Assembly: GCA_024364805.1 (NCBI GenBank)
Contig: CM044496.1
Span: 84,955,364 to 85,000,515 of the forward strand
Length of the DNA stretch: 45,152 bases
Source: Euprymna scolopes
Lineage: Eukaryota; Mollusca; Cephalopoda; Sepiida; Sepiolidae
Reading direction: 5' to 3'
Position numbers and translations under genes: made by a program. The first letter of the stretch is position 1. Every line of letters starts with the position of its first letter. Positions 23,202 to 34,697 of this stretch are shown one piece after another. Under the pieces are notes generated by a model. That model searched no databases. It was not told the DNA's origin and was given only the letters and a program-made list of their open reading frames with translations.

Positions 23202-23875
23202 CTGAAAATATATTAAAAAAAAATATAATAATGCATTTTGGTTTCTTCATAAACAAGTCAGCCATTTTAATATATTGTTAATAGTTGGAAAAAAAACAAG
23301 ACTGCATTACTTTGTGACTCATCAAAATTTGTAAAGAATTTGGAATCATTTAAACTTTCAAATTATAAGTCATTTCTGGCTTTAAAATTCTCAGGAAATC
23401 CTCATGGATTAAAAGTTTTGGAAGTTATTTAATCATTTTATAAAGAGAGATTAAAAACAACATTAGCTTAAAATTTTATTGATTTAATAATTTAATAACC
23501 AAACAATAAATTGAATTTAACTTTCAAAATTCGATGCTGGCTAAATAACAATGACAAGTTTTGCAGTATTTTATATTTTTTTTTACTTCATTTTGGAGTT
23601 TTTTTTAAATGCAACCATGATACACAAATGACACTACAAAGAAAAATAGTTATAATGGTAGCAATAAATTTAATTTTACTTAGTAAAATAAAGCACAAAT
23701 AGCTTAATATTTAGCAATAAATGATTTTTAAACACAAAACTTGTTAGATAATAATTTTTCTTCCTTTTCAACCTGTTATATTATAGCATGTCATAGCCAG
23801 ACCATAGAGCATTCTTCACACAAAAGAAATGTACCCTTTGAAGGTTATTATATTCAAAAATAGTAAAAATGTTAC
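23202..23875. other. ATM intron, nothing recognised
   Basis: A+T-rich intron; no repeat or coding structure seen. Confidence 0.6.
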
Positions 23876-24140
23876 CATGAATCTACTAAGTATTGATTCA
23901 GCCAATAAAAGATCCAAAAGTATTTTTGTTGTGAAGGGTTGGACTGGAAAACACGGGATTGTTCAAGTCGGAAGCCATTGTGACTACGTTGAGATGATGA
24001 TGTCCAAGAGGACAACTCAATAGGGCCAATGTCTCCAAGACAAGTGGCTGCAAATTCTGCAACATTCCCAGATTGGCTCTGAACAAGATGTGCCAATTCT
24101 TGCACAAGCTGGCACACAATATTTCCTCCATGTTCCGCTG
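23876..24140 (-). CDS. ATM: ATM exon, HEAT solenoid; NAGNAG acceptor
   Basis: 265 bases: two bases, 87 codons, two bases. Encodes AEHGGNIVCQLVQELAHLV, AATCLGDIGPIELSS and FWIFYWLNQYLVDSC. Human has VGSCLGEVGPIDFS and WTFIMLTYLNNTLVEDC here. Two SQ dipeptides (SSSQRS, NPSQQK) sit in the loop between these motifs. The acceptor is a tandem cagCAG, so the exon may start at 24140 or 24137; both keep the frame. Donor TCATG|gtaaca. Confidence 0.95.
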
Positions 24141-24256
24141 CTGTGTGAAGAAAAATTAAAATGATGAAGCATTTAATTTTAATCTTTTGAGCAAGAGATT
24201 TCAAATTCATTGAATTTTCTATTGTGAATATGAACATGTATAGATACTTTAGTAGT

Positions 24257-24345
24257 TCATGCCATGAAAAAGAGGTTTAATACCATAAAAAAACTGGTTC
24301 AATGCTATGAAAAAATGGTTTAATGTTATAAAAAAGGGGATGTTA
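24257..24345. repeat. Short tandem repeat, ~22-base unit
   Basis: Four diverged units of the form ATGCCATGAAAAAGAGGTTTA, ATACCATAAAAAAACTGG..., ATGCTATGAAAAAATGG... and ATGTTATAAAAAAGGGG.... Confidence 0.75.
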
Positions 24346-24429
24346 ACCATTATCATATTGGGTTTAACATCTATTTTACATGCTTGCATGTGTTGGATGG
24401 TTTTTAGAAATTCACTTATAAATTAAACA

Positions 24430-24760
24430 ATCCGACGGGTCTTTATTTATTTCTCTTTCTTTGAAATTCATCTTTCTCACTAACTCCCACGTTATCCTTG
24501 ATCTATTCCTGCCAACTAACCCTGATATCTCAACAACTAACTCAAGAACCCCTATCCATTCTCAATGTGAACGTACTGTCAAAGTCTCCTATTCTCCATA
24601 CATCCCCATAAAGTCCAGATTTCATCTTCCTCTGAGGTCACTGTCTATCTTTCTGACTCACCATTACACATCCATCATCTTATTATAATGCTATTTCTCT
24701 TCATGCAACACATGTCTTCAACTCCCAGTTTCACATCCATACATCACACTTTGTAAACAT
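24430..24760 (-). mobile_element. LINE relic, C-terminal tail of ORF2
   Basis: On the minus strand the stretch reads YGCETG (LINE consensus YGCETW), then WMCN..SER and an ELVVEISGLVGRNRSRITWE segment in shifted frames. This is the usual C-terminal layout of RTE-like LINE proteins (LRYGCETW...RMLRWMCG...GRPRKRW). It is short, broken by stops and frameshifts, and lacks the RT core. It differs in type from the relic at 25085-26430. Confidence 0.55.
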
Positions 24761-25084
24761 GTCTATTAATATTTGAGAAATAGGCCAATTTTCAAAGCAT
24801 TTGATATAAGGTTCATGAAGCAGCCATTTTAAAATAGTAAGCTTTTCGTGAAATCATAGTTTAATACTGAAGCAAGCTAGATTGTGACACCTGTACTCAT
24901 GTGAAAAAAACTAACAAAAACTACTTTTTTGTTATTAAAATGCACTAAGATTTTAAGAGTTTATTCTTATTAGAAAATTGGCCCATTTTAAAATAAGACA
25001 TTTTTTTACAAGAGAATAAAGAAGCATCCATGATAAAAACATCTTTCATTTAAAGTCATTTATGAAAATTAGGAAAAATAAGGG

Positions 25085-26430
25085 TCAAAATATCAGCCAC
25101 TCAGGTACACCTGCATTAATGTGATGCTGTTTGGATGTAGAGTTATTAAGAATACCTGGGATCTTTCTTTCCACTAAGAAGGATCCATCCAATAATACTG
25201 TATAAATTAATTTTCCTGATAAGACCTTATTGCTAGATCTTATCAAAGGCCTTGGATATATCAAGTGTTATCATCCTAGTTTCACCTACCTTATCCAGTT
25301 TTTGTTATACGCATTTAGAGATGACAGTTAAGACATCTGCAGCAGAATGAGATTGCTTAAATCAATATTCTCAGTCAGAAAGAAGTTTAGCACTTTCAAG
25401 ATGGTGGACTATCATTAGTTTGACTACTGATTCAAAGATTTTGTTGATTTGGGGCAATAAAACGTTTTAATCAGTTTTTTCACCAGAATTCTTGAAAATT
25501 GGTACTATAGAGGCAATTTTTTTTAGTTATCAGAGAAGCAAGATTAGGCAAAGCATTTGTTATAGAGGACATGGGCCCGCTCAGCAAAGCATTTTTTATT
25601 ACTATAGCAGAGATGAGATCGAATCTACATGCTTTGAAAGTATCAAAGTTTTTTTTTATATTCTTGATATGGAAAGAGGTGATGATTAGATTCTTTAGTG
25701 AGATTTTCATCTGTGATTGGAATTAGGGATAAAGGAGTAGTTTTTGGAGTTCAAGGTGGAGTTTAAGGCAAACTGCTGGACAATCTTATCCATCGTTGTG
25801 CAAGTAATATCATGGTGATTGGTTACTGGAGGTAACTATGGATTCACCACATTATTATACATTTTCCAGAAATCATGAGTTTCTAATTTTTGTGAATTGA
25901 TGCGGTTTCTGGTCATCTGAACATATCTACTCTTAGTTGCACTTTTACAACGATTTTTTGATGCTATAAATTTGTCTATTTGTAGCTGACTTCTGGCAGT
26001 TGAAACAGCAGAATGCTTGTTGTCTGTGCAATAGCAACATCATAGATTGGAATGAATCAGTGGGGAGTGGGGCTTACTATAGAATTTCTGCATCGAGGCA
26101 AATGCTTCAATCTGTTCTTTTGCACACTGTTTGTTTTATCTCAAGTTGCATTTATAATGAAATCTAAGGGATTTTTAGCTAGCACATTAATAATATCTTG
26201 CCATTTTAAGTAACAGTGCTTCAGGTTACAGTGATATTAATAGCATTACTGAGTTGACTATGGGCATCTGTCACACAAGCCTTGGGTGATGTTATCAAGA
26301 ATAGGTTGAAAAATAGGTTATCAGTTGAGTGTGTAGCTCGTGAAACCAAACCAATCTTTGCTGTGAAAATTAAAATACATGGATTTGAGCACTTGGATTG
26401 AAGGAAAGTGCTACATCTATACTATTGGAG
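25085..26430 (-). mobile_element. LINE relic, reverse-transcriptase region
   Basis: On the minus strand and in shifted frames I read TRNRINSQKLETHDFWKMYN (linker before the RT), PMSSITNALPNLASLI, VPIFKNSGE, ISKIFESVVKLMIVHHLES, MITLDISKAFDKI and INAGVPE. These match the Jockey/CR1 RT order: P-FKKG...YRPISLL..KIFE, DLSKAFD, and INAGVPQGSVLSP. The F/YADD block is not found because the relic stops shortly after the GVPQG motif. Many stops and frameshifts; an old, 3'-truncated copy. Confidence 0.75.
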
Positions 26431-26640
26431 ATGCAGTCAAGTAGGATAGCATCCTGTGTTGAAATATAAATAACTAATAACTAATATTGTAATGTTAATA
26501 TAAACTACATGGACGAATCTGCAAGGCTGACTCAACATAATATTCTGCCTTCAAATTATTCCTGTGTTAAGTTAAAAAGAATTTTCTGTTAAATTACTGT
26601 AAATATCAATTTATAGAAACGAAAGACAAAACGATCATAC

Positions 26641-26779
26641 TTTTACACTGGTCCAATAAGATCTTTAATTCGGATGTGCGACTGCTGAGTTGACGGTGTA
26701 GAAATTTCAAGCCTTCTTCACTTCGGATATCTCCACACATTAGAGTTTCTTGGCCGTTCTTCAGGAAACATTCAATTTC
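26641..26779 (-). CDS. ATM: ATM exon, HEAT solenoid; donor ambiguous
   Basis: 139 bases, phase 0 start, ending one base into a codon. Encodes EIECFLKNGQE, then IRSEEGLKFLHRQLSSRTSEL and a short helix. Human has [27 protein letters not shown]. Two possible donors, AAA|gtatga (boundary 26641) and AGT|gtaaaa (boundary 26647), lie six bases apart in the same frame; I used the distal one without a firm reason. Acceptor ..ttgacag. Confidence 0.9.
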
Positions 26780-27419
26780 CTGTCAAAGAAATAAAGTTTT
26801 ATTTTTATAATTAGGATTCAAAAATTCAATGTTATAAATGTACATTTTAAAGATAACTTATCATTTGTTTATTTTCATTATTGGAAAACACAATGTTAAA
26901 GTAAAGAAAACTGTAGAATTATAATACTTATAAAAATATGGTAAGCTTTAAATGGAATCTACTTCAACAGATAAATTTTATAAACGGATTCTATAAAAAA
27001 TTAATCATGCATGGACAAAAATGATAATATTTAATTTTTTAGAAATTTAATGTTCATGAAGTAAAAGTTAATAAAAAAATAGATCATAAATTGTTAAGAT
27101 ATTATTGATTAAAATAAGCCCAGCCCTTATAACTAATATAATTCAAGGTACATGACATGACAGTAACTGAATATAAAATTTGCATTTTTGACATATATGA
27201 ATAATAGTGACGTATTGGTGCTAGGCAATACTTATAGTATTAAGGATTACCTTGGTGTAATAATAAGGAAAAAGAATTTATATTTAAATGGCAAATGAAT
27301 GTAAAAATGTTAGTGTAGTAGCTGGCACACTGTAAGCTCACTGGTAACATTAGTATCTTTAATTCTCTTTAGAAAATAATTTTAGGAGAAGAACAGAGAT
27401 ACGTAATTTGAAGAGTACC
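26780..27419. other. ATM intron, nothing recognised
   Basis: A+T-rich; no structure seen before the SINE-like stretch at 27420. Confidence 0.6.
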
Positions 27420-27668
27420 CACTTGGAGTTTTTTAAACTTGTGTTGCTAAAGTTATGGAGTGGGAGATTTTGGACAGAGTTGATTGTAAAATTCTGGGAT
27501 TTGAAACTAGAGACACTTTACTGAATATCAAATAATTTTTAAAATAAGGAGTTGGAGTTTTATATTTTGGAATTCTAGAAGTTGAAGTGTGAATATTTTG
27601 AATCATTGGAGTCAAAGTTAGATCTCTGACTTTACAAGCCTGATTGTTAGACCACCCGATTAAATGAG
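27420..27668 (-). repeat. SINE-like relic, minus strand
   Basis: The minus strand begins with a tRNA-like head: GGGTGGTCTAACAATCAGG (box A-like) and, ~35 bases on, TAACTTTGACTCC (weak box B). It is followed by degenerate ACTCCAACTCC-type repeats. Such heads and CTCC-rich bodies are seen in tRNA-derived SINEs, but no intact tRNA cloverleaf can be drawn with confidence. Confidence 0.35.
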
Positions 27669-27852
27669 TTTCTTTTTCAGAAGTGGGTGCATGTAAAAAA
27701 ATATGTTCTTGTTATCAAATTTAAGCATACATTTTCAGTAATCTAAATCATTTTGGGGAATATGGTAAAAAATCTTGTAATTAAATTCATATTTATTAGT
27801 ATAAAACCATAACAAATCACTTAAAGGACAGTTTTAGAAATTGTAGGCCTAC

Positions 27853-28011
27853 CTGAGCCAAAGTGAATTCTCCATCTTCATATTTGATAGAGTTATGTTT
27901 ATCACATAAGGGGCGCAATACTTTTGTGTCTGGAAAAGGGTCGAGCAGCAGAATTCCAGATTTTAACACATCACTGTTTTCTATTACCACCAGTTTCAGC
28001 AAACATAGAAC
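27853..28011 (-). CDS. ATM: ATM exon, HEAT solenoid
   Basis: 159 bases, 53 codons, phase 0 at both ends. Contains VLCLLKLVVIENSD, SGILLLDPFPDTKVLRPL and NSIKYEDGEFTL. Human has VLDLLKYLVIDNKD, YITIKLLDPFPDHVVFKDL and QKIKYSRGPFSLLEE. The LLDPFPD motif is identical and is one of the best anchors of the whole identification. Acceptor ..taatag, donor gtaggc. Confidence 0.97.
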
Positions 28012-29836
28012 CTATTAGAGATTTACAGAAAAAAAATAAATAAATAAATAAAAACATCCATTTTAACATTTGATTCTGTAGTCTTTTTGTTGATGCATTT
28101 TGCCAGCCTGTATAAAATGTTACCTAAACTGTCCTAAAAGTCATTTTCAACCTAATGTGTTAGGAAAAAATTAAATTCTGTTTTCATGTGATTTTATCAA
28201 TTTTTATATTTAGTCTGGTTACCTATTTTTTGCTTTGATTACAAAGAGGGGGTTGGAGGAAATAACACTTTCTTAATCACAACTACTCTTACTACAACCC
28301 ATTACACTGTAAGAAAATATGAAAAAAAAAATCTCATTAGCATTATCTTTTTATATTACACTGTGCATTCTCTAATAATGCCAACCTGACAATAACTGCC
28401 TAATAAAAAAACTCAAACAAAAATACTTCTGATTATTAATAAAACTATCTAAATATTTTTCCCCTAAAACAAAACCTTAATAACAATACAGTTTGGCTGC
28501 ACTAAGTAGGTCATATTCTCTTTTTATGTATTCACTTTAAAAAAGAACATGATGTTTTGGCTCCATGTGCAGACACATGAGGATTGCTTTTTATTCTTAC
28601 TTTCTGTGAAAATATCTATTTATAATTTGTTTAACACCAAATTATTTCCTTTTAATCTGGATTTCTAAAAGTATATTTTTCCCATGTTACGTTTCACTTA
28701 TTTTATGCATGTAACATTTCCCTTATATAGTAGTATAATAGTTATATTTTTAATTATATAGCAGTATAATAGTTATATATATAAAATATTATAATTATAT
28801 AGCAGACAAATAATGCTAGATGTGTTTGCTCATTTCCTATATTTCTAATAAGCAAAATCAATAATAAAAATGTCTGCTATTGATTGCATCATTATATATA
28901 TGTACTACAGCTGACAAATATCAACAAATCTTTTTACTAATGGCAATTTGCTTTTATTATAACCTGCCTCAGTAACACGTTTTTTTTTTAATTTTCTTGT
29001 TTAGAATACATGTTTTTATGTAACAAAAATTTGACTGTTTCTTTTTTACCTTTCTTTTTACATCGATACTAAGCGAAAAAAAATTATTTTTATTTACTTT
29101 CATAAGTGGTCTTCAAAGTCAATCATTTAATTACTAATCATTAATAGTTGCTTAATCTTATGTAGGTCTAATATTTACTTTTCATAGATTCATTATTTAT
29201 TAATCAGTGGACTTAATTGTCATACATGTGTTTGTGTTAATATGCTGTGTTAGTGTTATAAATTATATTTGACATGGATTTGAAAGCATTTTAATTTAAT
29301 TTTCAAAATCTGAATACTAAAAAAACAATTTACATTAAACATTTCTAGGCAATGGCGAGTATGGACAGCTAGTTTTAAATATAAAAAAAAAAATAGGTCT
29401 GTATTGAGGTTCTGATCTGAATGTTGAGAGAATTTTAAAAATTTTAAAACATTTACTTGTTTTTGAGAGATTATTATACATTAACTTTATATAAAAAATA
29501 ACTCCTATGTAATTAATCACTTAAAAAATAAAATCTCATATTTTTTATTTGTGTGAAAAAGCTTAGGTTAAAATAAAGATTCAAAATTTACTCATTAAAA
29601 ATAATGCATATAAAAATTCAATGTAAAACTGGATTACTATCATTCTCACTCTTTTCCTCCTGACCCACTGTATTATATTCAAGATATCACAATAATATAG
29701 CACAGCGATTATTATTTCATACATTTCTGCAAACTCAAAGTATGAAATGGCACAAAAGGTCAGTAATCAAAATGTTATATTCTTTTTGTTGATGCTGTTT
29801 TATACACAAATAGAAGAAAATGTTAAAGGTGCATAC
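28012..29836. other. ATM intron with tandem TA-rich repeat
   Basis: At about 28720-28803 the unit TATATAGCAGTATAATAGT recurs roughly three times in diverged form. Otherwise A+T-rich with T-runs; no coding sequence or element recognised. Confidence 0.55.
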
Positions 29837-29911
29837 ATCTTCACTGAATGTGAAACCAGTTGAATAAGGAAGCAAAGCATGGATCACTTGGGGAAGGTAT
29901 TTACAGAACTC
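29837..29911 (-). CDS. ATM: ATM exon, HEAT solenoid (smallest exon)
   Basis: 75 bases, exactly 25 codons, phase 0 at both ends, so skipping it would keep the frame. It encodes EFCKYLPQVIHALLPYSTGF then TFSED, corresponding to human [20 protein letters not shown]. Acceptor ..tttgcag, donor gtatgc. Confidence 0.9.
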
Positions 29912-30483
29912 CTGCAAAGAAATGAAATGAACAGTTTAAATAAATAGTTTTAACATTTTCTGGAATTAAATTAATGTAGAAAACATCATTAACACACTTA
30001 ATAGAGTCATACCTATTATAAAATGAATAAAAACAAAATAGCTCTACCTCTTTCTTTAGTAATTCTTCTTTGTTCAATGTCTACCACAAACCAACAAACA
30101 TGACTATATACATTTTTACTGGCACCACTCAATAAAAACAGGCCATATAATAGGACTTATCACCAGATCCTCAAAATACGTAACCTCAATATCTCTGGAA
30201 ACCTCTCTAAAACCCATAAAAGATCCCACATACTTTATCCTAAATGCCGGAAGAAAGGTCCTCCACATCCACATTTTCCACAACACAAAAAACTAAAACC
30301 CTTTGTCAAACTAACACACACAAGTACATATACACTGCCTTTACAAAATATTGCTACATCACAAAACTTCAGAACTATTTTTCATGATAATATTAAAATA
30401 AATTTACTATTTTATTGTCATTATATGATTATGTAATATATGATTTCTTATTTTTCAGAAACAAACTATACTAATTTTTAACA

Positions 30484-31456
30484 ATGTCTGTTAAATTGAA
30501 AAGAAGATTCATCATAGAGCAGCATGAAAAGAACCTGTGTCCACCAGAAATATTCGAGTTAGGAAAAAAACTTAAAATGATTGATCATTACCTGAAAACT
30601 TTGTTGATCAAAGATAAAAAACAATCAGGCCATTCCCACACCTCCAGAACACCTACTCATCAAAAATGTTAGGGGAAAAAAAATCAGGCAAAATCCAAGA
30701 AGATCCATGAGACAAATGACAAAGGAGACACAAACATTACCAAGGGCTATGTGAACAATATGTCAAAGTGACCTATAGATTTCACCCTATAAGCTCCAAA
30801 AGCAACCTCTCTGCACCTATAACTGCAACTCAGCAGAAGTCAACTCTTGTTAAACCGTATCAGAGAAGGCATGCTCAATAACATCATCTTCACAGATGAA
30901 AAGTTATGCTCACTTCAACAATCCCATCAAAATGATAAAATCCTTGTTAGAAGTTATGAGGCAGTACCTGATAATGCAGGAAAGGTTTTCAGCATCGATG
31001 ATGGTCTGGGCAGCCATTTATGAGAGAGAGAAATCACTTGTTTTTCTCCTTTAAGGGGTCAAAATTATCAATGAACATTATTTTGAAGACATTTTTGAAA
31101 TTGCACTGACCCTGTGGTATAATTTTGTGTTTGGACTCTCCAACAAGATGGTGTGACAAGCCACACTGCTCGAATACCACAACAGTGGTGTAAAGACAAC
31201 TGTCTATTCTGAATCAGCAAAGAAGAATGGTCTCCCTCATCACCTGATCTTAACACTTCTGATTATTATTAATATTGTTAGTCAATCGTGTAGAGTGAAG
31301 CCTACTCTACCCCTTGTTCAAAATATTGAAGCTTTTAAGACAAAATTGAACAAATGTTGGCAGAAAATACCTTTAGATGTTGTGCGTGCTGCTTTAGATG
31401 ATTTCCCTCAAAGACTTTGTAGTGAAATAAAGGCTCGAAGGAAACATTTTGAATAA
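30484..31456 (+). pseudogene. Tc1/mariner-superfamily transposase relic
   Basis: Begins MSVKLKRRFIIEQHEKNLCP and continues through a degraded DNA-binding region. The catalytic domain follows with IIFTDEK (first Asp, about 30893), WTLQQDGVTSHTAR (second Asp, 31147) and SPSSPDLNTSDY (third acidic, about 31245-31262). It ends IPLDVVRAALDDFPQRLC then KARRKHFE and a stop. The C-terminus matches the IPLDVLRA-VDAFPKRL--VIKAKGGHFE end of a known mariner-like group. Several stops and at least two frameshifts occur, one between the second and third catalytic residues. I could not find the terminal inverted repeats. Confidence 0.85.
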
Positions 31457-31658
31457 TGCTTATGCCATATTGTTCGTTTAGTATTTGCTAATTATTTTCT
31501 GTAATTTGGTTTTGTAATAAATTATTTTGTTGGAATAGATCTGAGTTTTATTTTGTAACAGTAATTATGCCCAACCCAGTACATTATATCATATATTCAT
31601 TGCAACAATCAAAACAAAGCACAGCGCTCTCTTAGCAAAAAAAACATCTGAAAATAAG

Positions 31659-32004
31659 AGAGGTGTTCCAAAAGTAATGCCTCCTATTTTTTATTCTACC
31701 AAACAGATCAGAGGGGATTACAAATTACATTGTTATGATGACTGAATTTATGCATACAGGACCTGAACATTTCATCTCTCTGTTGTAGATATTGATAGTG
31801 TGAGACTAAGAAAGACATGCATTAGAAGCAGACATGCTTCACTGAATTCCTCCATACAAAAAAAATTGAACGTATAAACATTCACCAACACCTGCTGAAG
31901 ACAATGCAGCACAGTTAGGAGATAGATTCATCGATTCCAGAGTGGCAACAGAAATGTGAGTGGCAAAGTGTGCTCTGAATGCCCATGCACAGCCAACACT
32001 CTTA
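31659..32004 (+). mobile_element. Second mariner element, 5' part only
   Basis: Starts AGGTGTTCCAAAAGTAATGC then CTCC, the typical 5' terminus of mariner elements of the GTGTCCCAAAAGTAATGCC type. After a ~170-base leader, shifted frames read RSRHASLNSSIQKK, HRFQSGNRNVSGK and CPCTANT, resembling the N-terminal helix-turn-helix region (STVRRWV-RFSSG... PRSGRP-TA). It breaks off at about 32004, exactly where an LTR-like stretch starts. A different family from the neighbour at 30484. Confidence 0.65.
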
Positions 32005-32289
32005 TTGCTTTAGTGGCAACACTGTTATTCTGTATGTTATATGGTTGGGTGGTATATAAACTCTGTTTATATAACTGATGTTTCTTTAACGTTGTAATAT
32101 ACACAGCGTGTGACATCTAATGGTTAAAATTTTCTTCTATTGTTGTATGTGTGGATGTTTCACATTTAATAAAACAGTTCATTAATATCAGTTTGTGTAG
32201 TACACAATCAAAAAACATATCTCTCTCTGTTGTGTTTTCGTCGCTTCTCATTATTCAAGTTCATCTCTCCGAAGGAAAGCAAACAACAA
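32005..32289 (+). mobile_element. Possible solo LTR
   Basis: The stretch has TATATAAAC near 32054, AATAAAA near 32168 and ends in CTCTCCGAAGGAAAGCAAACA, an end type I associate with Gypsy LTRs. Termini and target duplication are not certain. It abuts the truncated mariner copy, which would be explained by insertion into it. Fossil; low confidence. Confidence 0.3.
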
Positions 32290-32849
32290 TAAGATATATA
32301 TTTGATTTGATATAACTTTATTCTTAGCTCCCATCAGACCTGTAAGGGGTTGTAATTTTCTACATTATGCTAAAGTCGCATTGCTTCCTGCTTCCAAAAC
32401 ACAGAGACAATATCTTTTGAGCTAACTTGTCCAACTTTTCCCGTCTAACTCCAGACTCTAAACTCAACTGCACATCTCTCAAAATCTATTTCATTATGTT
32501 ATTAACTCGCATAATATTAAGATTACCTGATGCCATCACAAAAATCACTTCCATTGTTTATGCTCTAATATTTTTGTTTGTTTTAACATTCCTACGTTAA
32601 CATTCTTGATATATTTCTACCATAATATTTTTATCGTAAAAATATTTTTTGTCTCTAACAAATATTTTCTAGACATCAAAAACGATCATAATAATAATCA
32701 TTCAGATTATTTAGCATTCCTTGGCAGTGCTCTATATAACATGTATTCATTCTTAATATTGACACATACCATCATATATATACACACACACACTCTCCTT
32801 ATGACCATACACAGACATAAGATAATAAAGTTCATTTAAAAGTGTTTAC

Positions 32850-32955
32850 CTGTGGGCAGGTGGTAATGGCATTTGTGCTGATTGTCTTCACTAAACACAA
32901 AGCACGAACAATTGTGTCCTCCAAATAACCCATGTCATGGGAACATTCAACACAG
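32850..32955 (-). CDS. ATM: ATM exon, HEAT solenoid
   Basis: 106 bases: one base plus 35 codons. The sequence is CVECSHDMGYLEDTIVRALC then LVKTISTNAITTCPQ. It occupies the place of human [23 protein letters not shown]. Similarity is modest, but both flanking exons align firmly and phases agree on each side. Acceptor ..attttag, donor gtaaac. Confidence 0.88.
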
Positions 32956-34442
32956 CTAAAATTGAAGAGTAAGAATCTTACATTTTTAAATAACATGATA
33001 ATTTTGTTGTGATATATTCAAATACAAGAGTTTTCTCAATTAGCAGATCCAATGAAGAGATTATATAATTGTTAAATTGTTAAGAAACCAATTATCATGA
33101 TGAGTATGCTAGTAAAGTGATCAATACTATTCTATATGACAGAAAACGATTTACACAGATGTAACAAAATGTAATTTATTTTGGAATGTTATTCAAAATA
33201 TAAGCAATTTATGTAGATGCTGGTATTCTTAATTTGTGACCATAAGCTGTGAACTATTTGGTATAAACAATGTTTTAAGTTTAATTTAGATGGTTTCTGT
33301 TGGCAACCACTGCCCTAGCGTTCTCTGACAGTAGTCACTATGGTGACCCTTAAATATACTCTTAAAATAAGATACAGATGCACCACACATAAATGAATGT
33401 GGCTTGTATGAACATTTTAATTCACCATAAATCTTTACAATAGACAACCCCATCTGGGGATAAAGGGAGACAATGCCATTTAAAGTACCAATGGATCCAT
33501 AGACCAGTTCCAGTTTGCAACCCAGGTGGTAAAGGACCAATGTTGTAAATCATCAAATATAATAATTTTGATTTGGCTCAAGAAGTCAAACATTTGCCAA
33601 AAGTAAAGCATTACTTAATAGAATATTGAATAGAAAACTGACACATGAGTTTGATCTGGACAATACCAAATGTAATATTCAGTTAGGTTTAAAAAAATAA
33701 TTTTATTAGAATTAAAAAAAAAGCATATTTATTAGTATTTAAGAAAATAGATCTTATTTTTAAGGCATCACACATCGGTATTTATTGAAATAATTTATTA
33801 ATATTTAAAGAAATAGATATGACACCATAGTCAGATAGTTTCCCCCTCCTCCCTCTACTCTTATAAATATCCTGGAATTTATTTATCAATATAATTATAG
33901 CATTAAAAATTATTTTAATTCTCTTCTGCATGGTCTTATTTAGAGAATAATTAAAATTCATATATGAATAGAATCATTTTAGCTGATTTCAAATTTATGA
34001 AACTTCCCTTGTGCAATGACATTGATTGCATAAAAATGGGTTGAATATAATACATTTAATGCATTGTGTTCAAGTAGCTGAAATTACATTCCTAAAATCA
34101 TATGTTAATGTTAAGAAATAGTTTAAATATATTGAAATTTGAATGAAAGTGTAAAGCTACTTAGGAGTAGAGGTATTCTATAAACATCATAGAAGGTGGT
34201 AGTGGAGGAGAAGGCGACGGTGGCAGTGGTGGTGGTGGCAGAGAAGGAGGAGGAGGTGAGGAAGAACAAGGACAGCAACAACTATAACAACTGGCTATTG
34301 CTTGGTAGTCTTTTTACTTTAATTTTTTTTTCATCAAATTATTTTTTCCCTTTTTTTCATTTCAGGAAATTAATTGCTTAAATGATTGTTACAAAAATCA
34401 CTATAAAAGAAGTGGAGGGAGAAGAGAAAAACAAAAAAATTA
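32956..34442. other. ATM intron, mixed repeats
   Basis: Minus strand 33286-33540 has an uninterrupted 84-codon frame, less A+T-biased than its surroundings, with no motif I recognise. At 33720-33820 the unit ATTTATTAGTATTTAAG recurs; a similar array lies at 35758-35860. At 34193-34275 there is a GGT/GGA-rich simple repeat. Confidence 0.45.
34193..34275. repeat. GGT/GGA-rich simple repeat
   Basis: Interrupted trinucleotide tract (GGTGGTAGTGGAGGAGAAGG, then GGTGGTGGTGGCAG and GGAGGAGGAGGT). The open frame across it on the + strand is a product of the repeat, not a gene. Confidence 0.85.
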
Positions 34443-34508
34443 GTTCCCTCAATTGGAATTGAATTTAGATTCAATGCCATAGCAGCTTCTTGCCTTAACC
34501 ATCATCTT
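34443..34508 (-). repeat. tRNA-like SINE head
   Basis: On the minus strand: TGATGGTTAAGGCAAGAAGC (box A-like TGGTTAAGGC) followed ~30 bases later by AAATTCAATTCC (box B-like). Spacing fits a pol III internal promoter. The rest of the SINE is not identifiable. Confidence 0.4.
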
Positions 34509-34697
34509 AAGGCAAACATGTATGAAAACAATCACCTTTAAATATGAACTGGATAAAATTGACTGAAAATAAAATTTTGTTTTTTAAAATGAAAAAACCA
34601 TATGCTTATCTTCAGACAGATTTATGTATATTGCTCGTCTTTAAGATGTTTTTCAAATCAATGGAACAGAGAATCAAGTGACTACTTTATATATAAA

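Noticed and set aside
23829-24023. + strand frame of 64 residues
   Set aside because: It is the antisense shadow of the ATM exon at 23876-24140.
24257-24345. CRISPR-like array of short repeats
   Set aside because: The units are directly adjacent, diverged and without unique spacers; this is a eukaryotic tandem repeat.
25492-25689. + strand frame of 65 residues
   Set aside because: It is the antisense of the LINE reverse-transcriptase relic.
34196-34381. Open frame rich in Val/Glu
   Set aside because: It is a translation of the GGT/GGA simple repeat.
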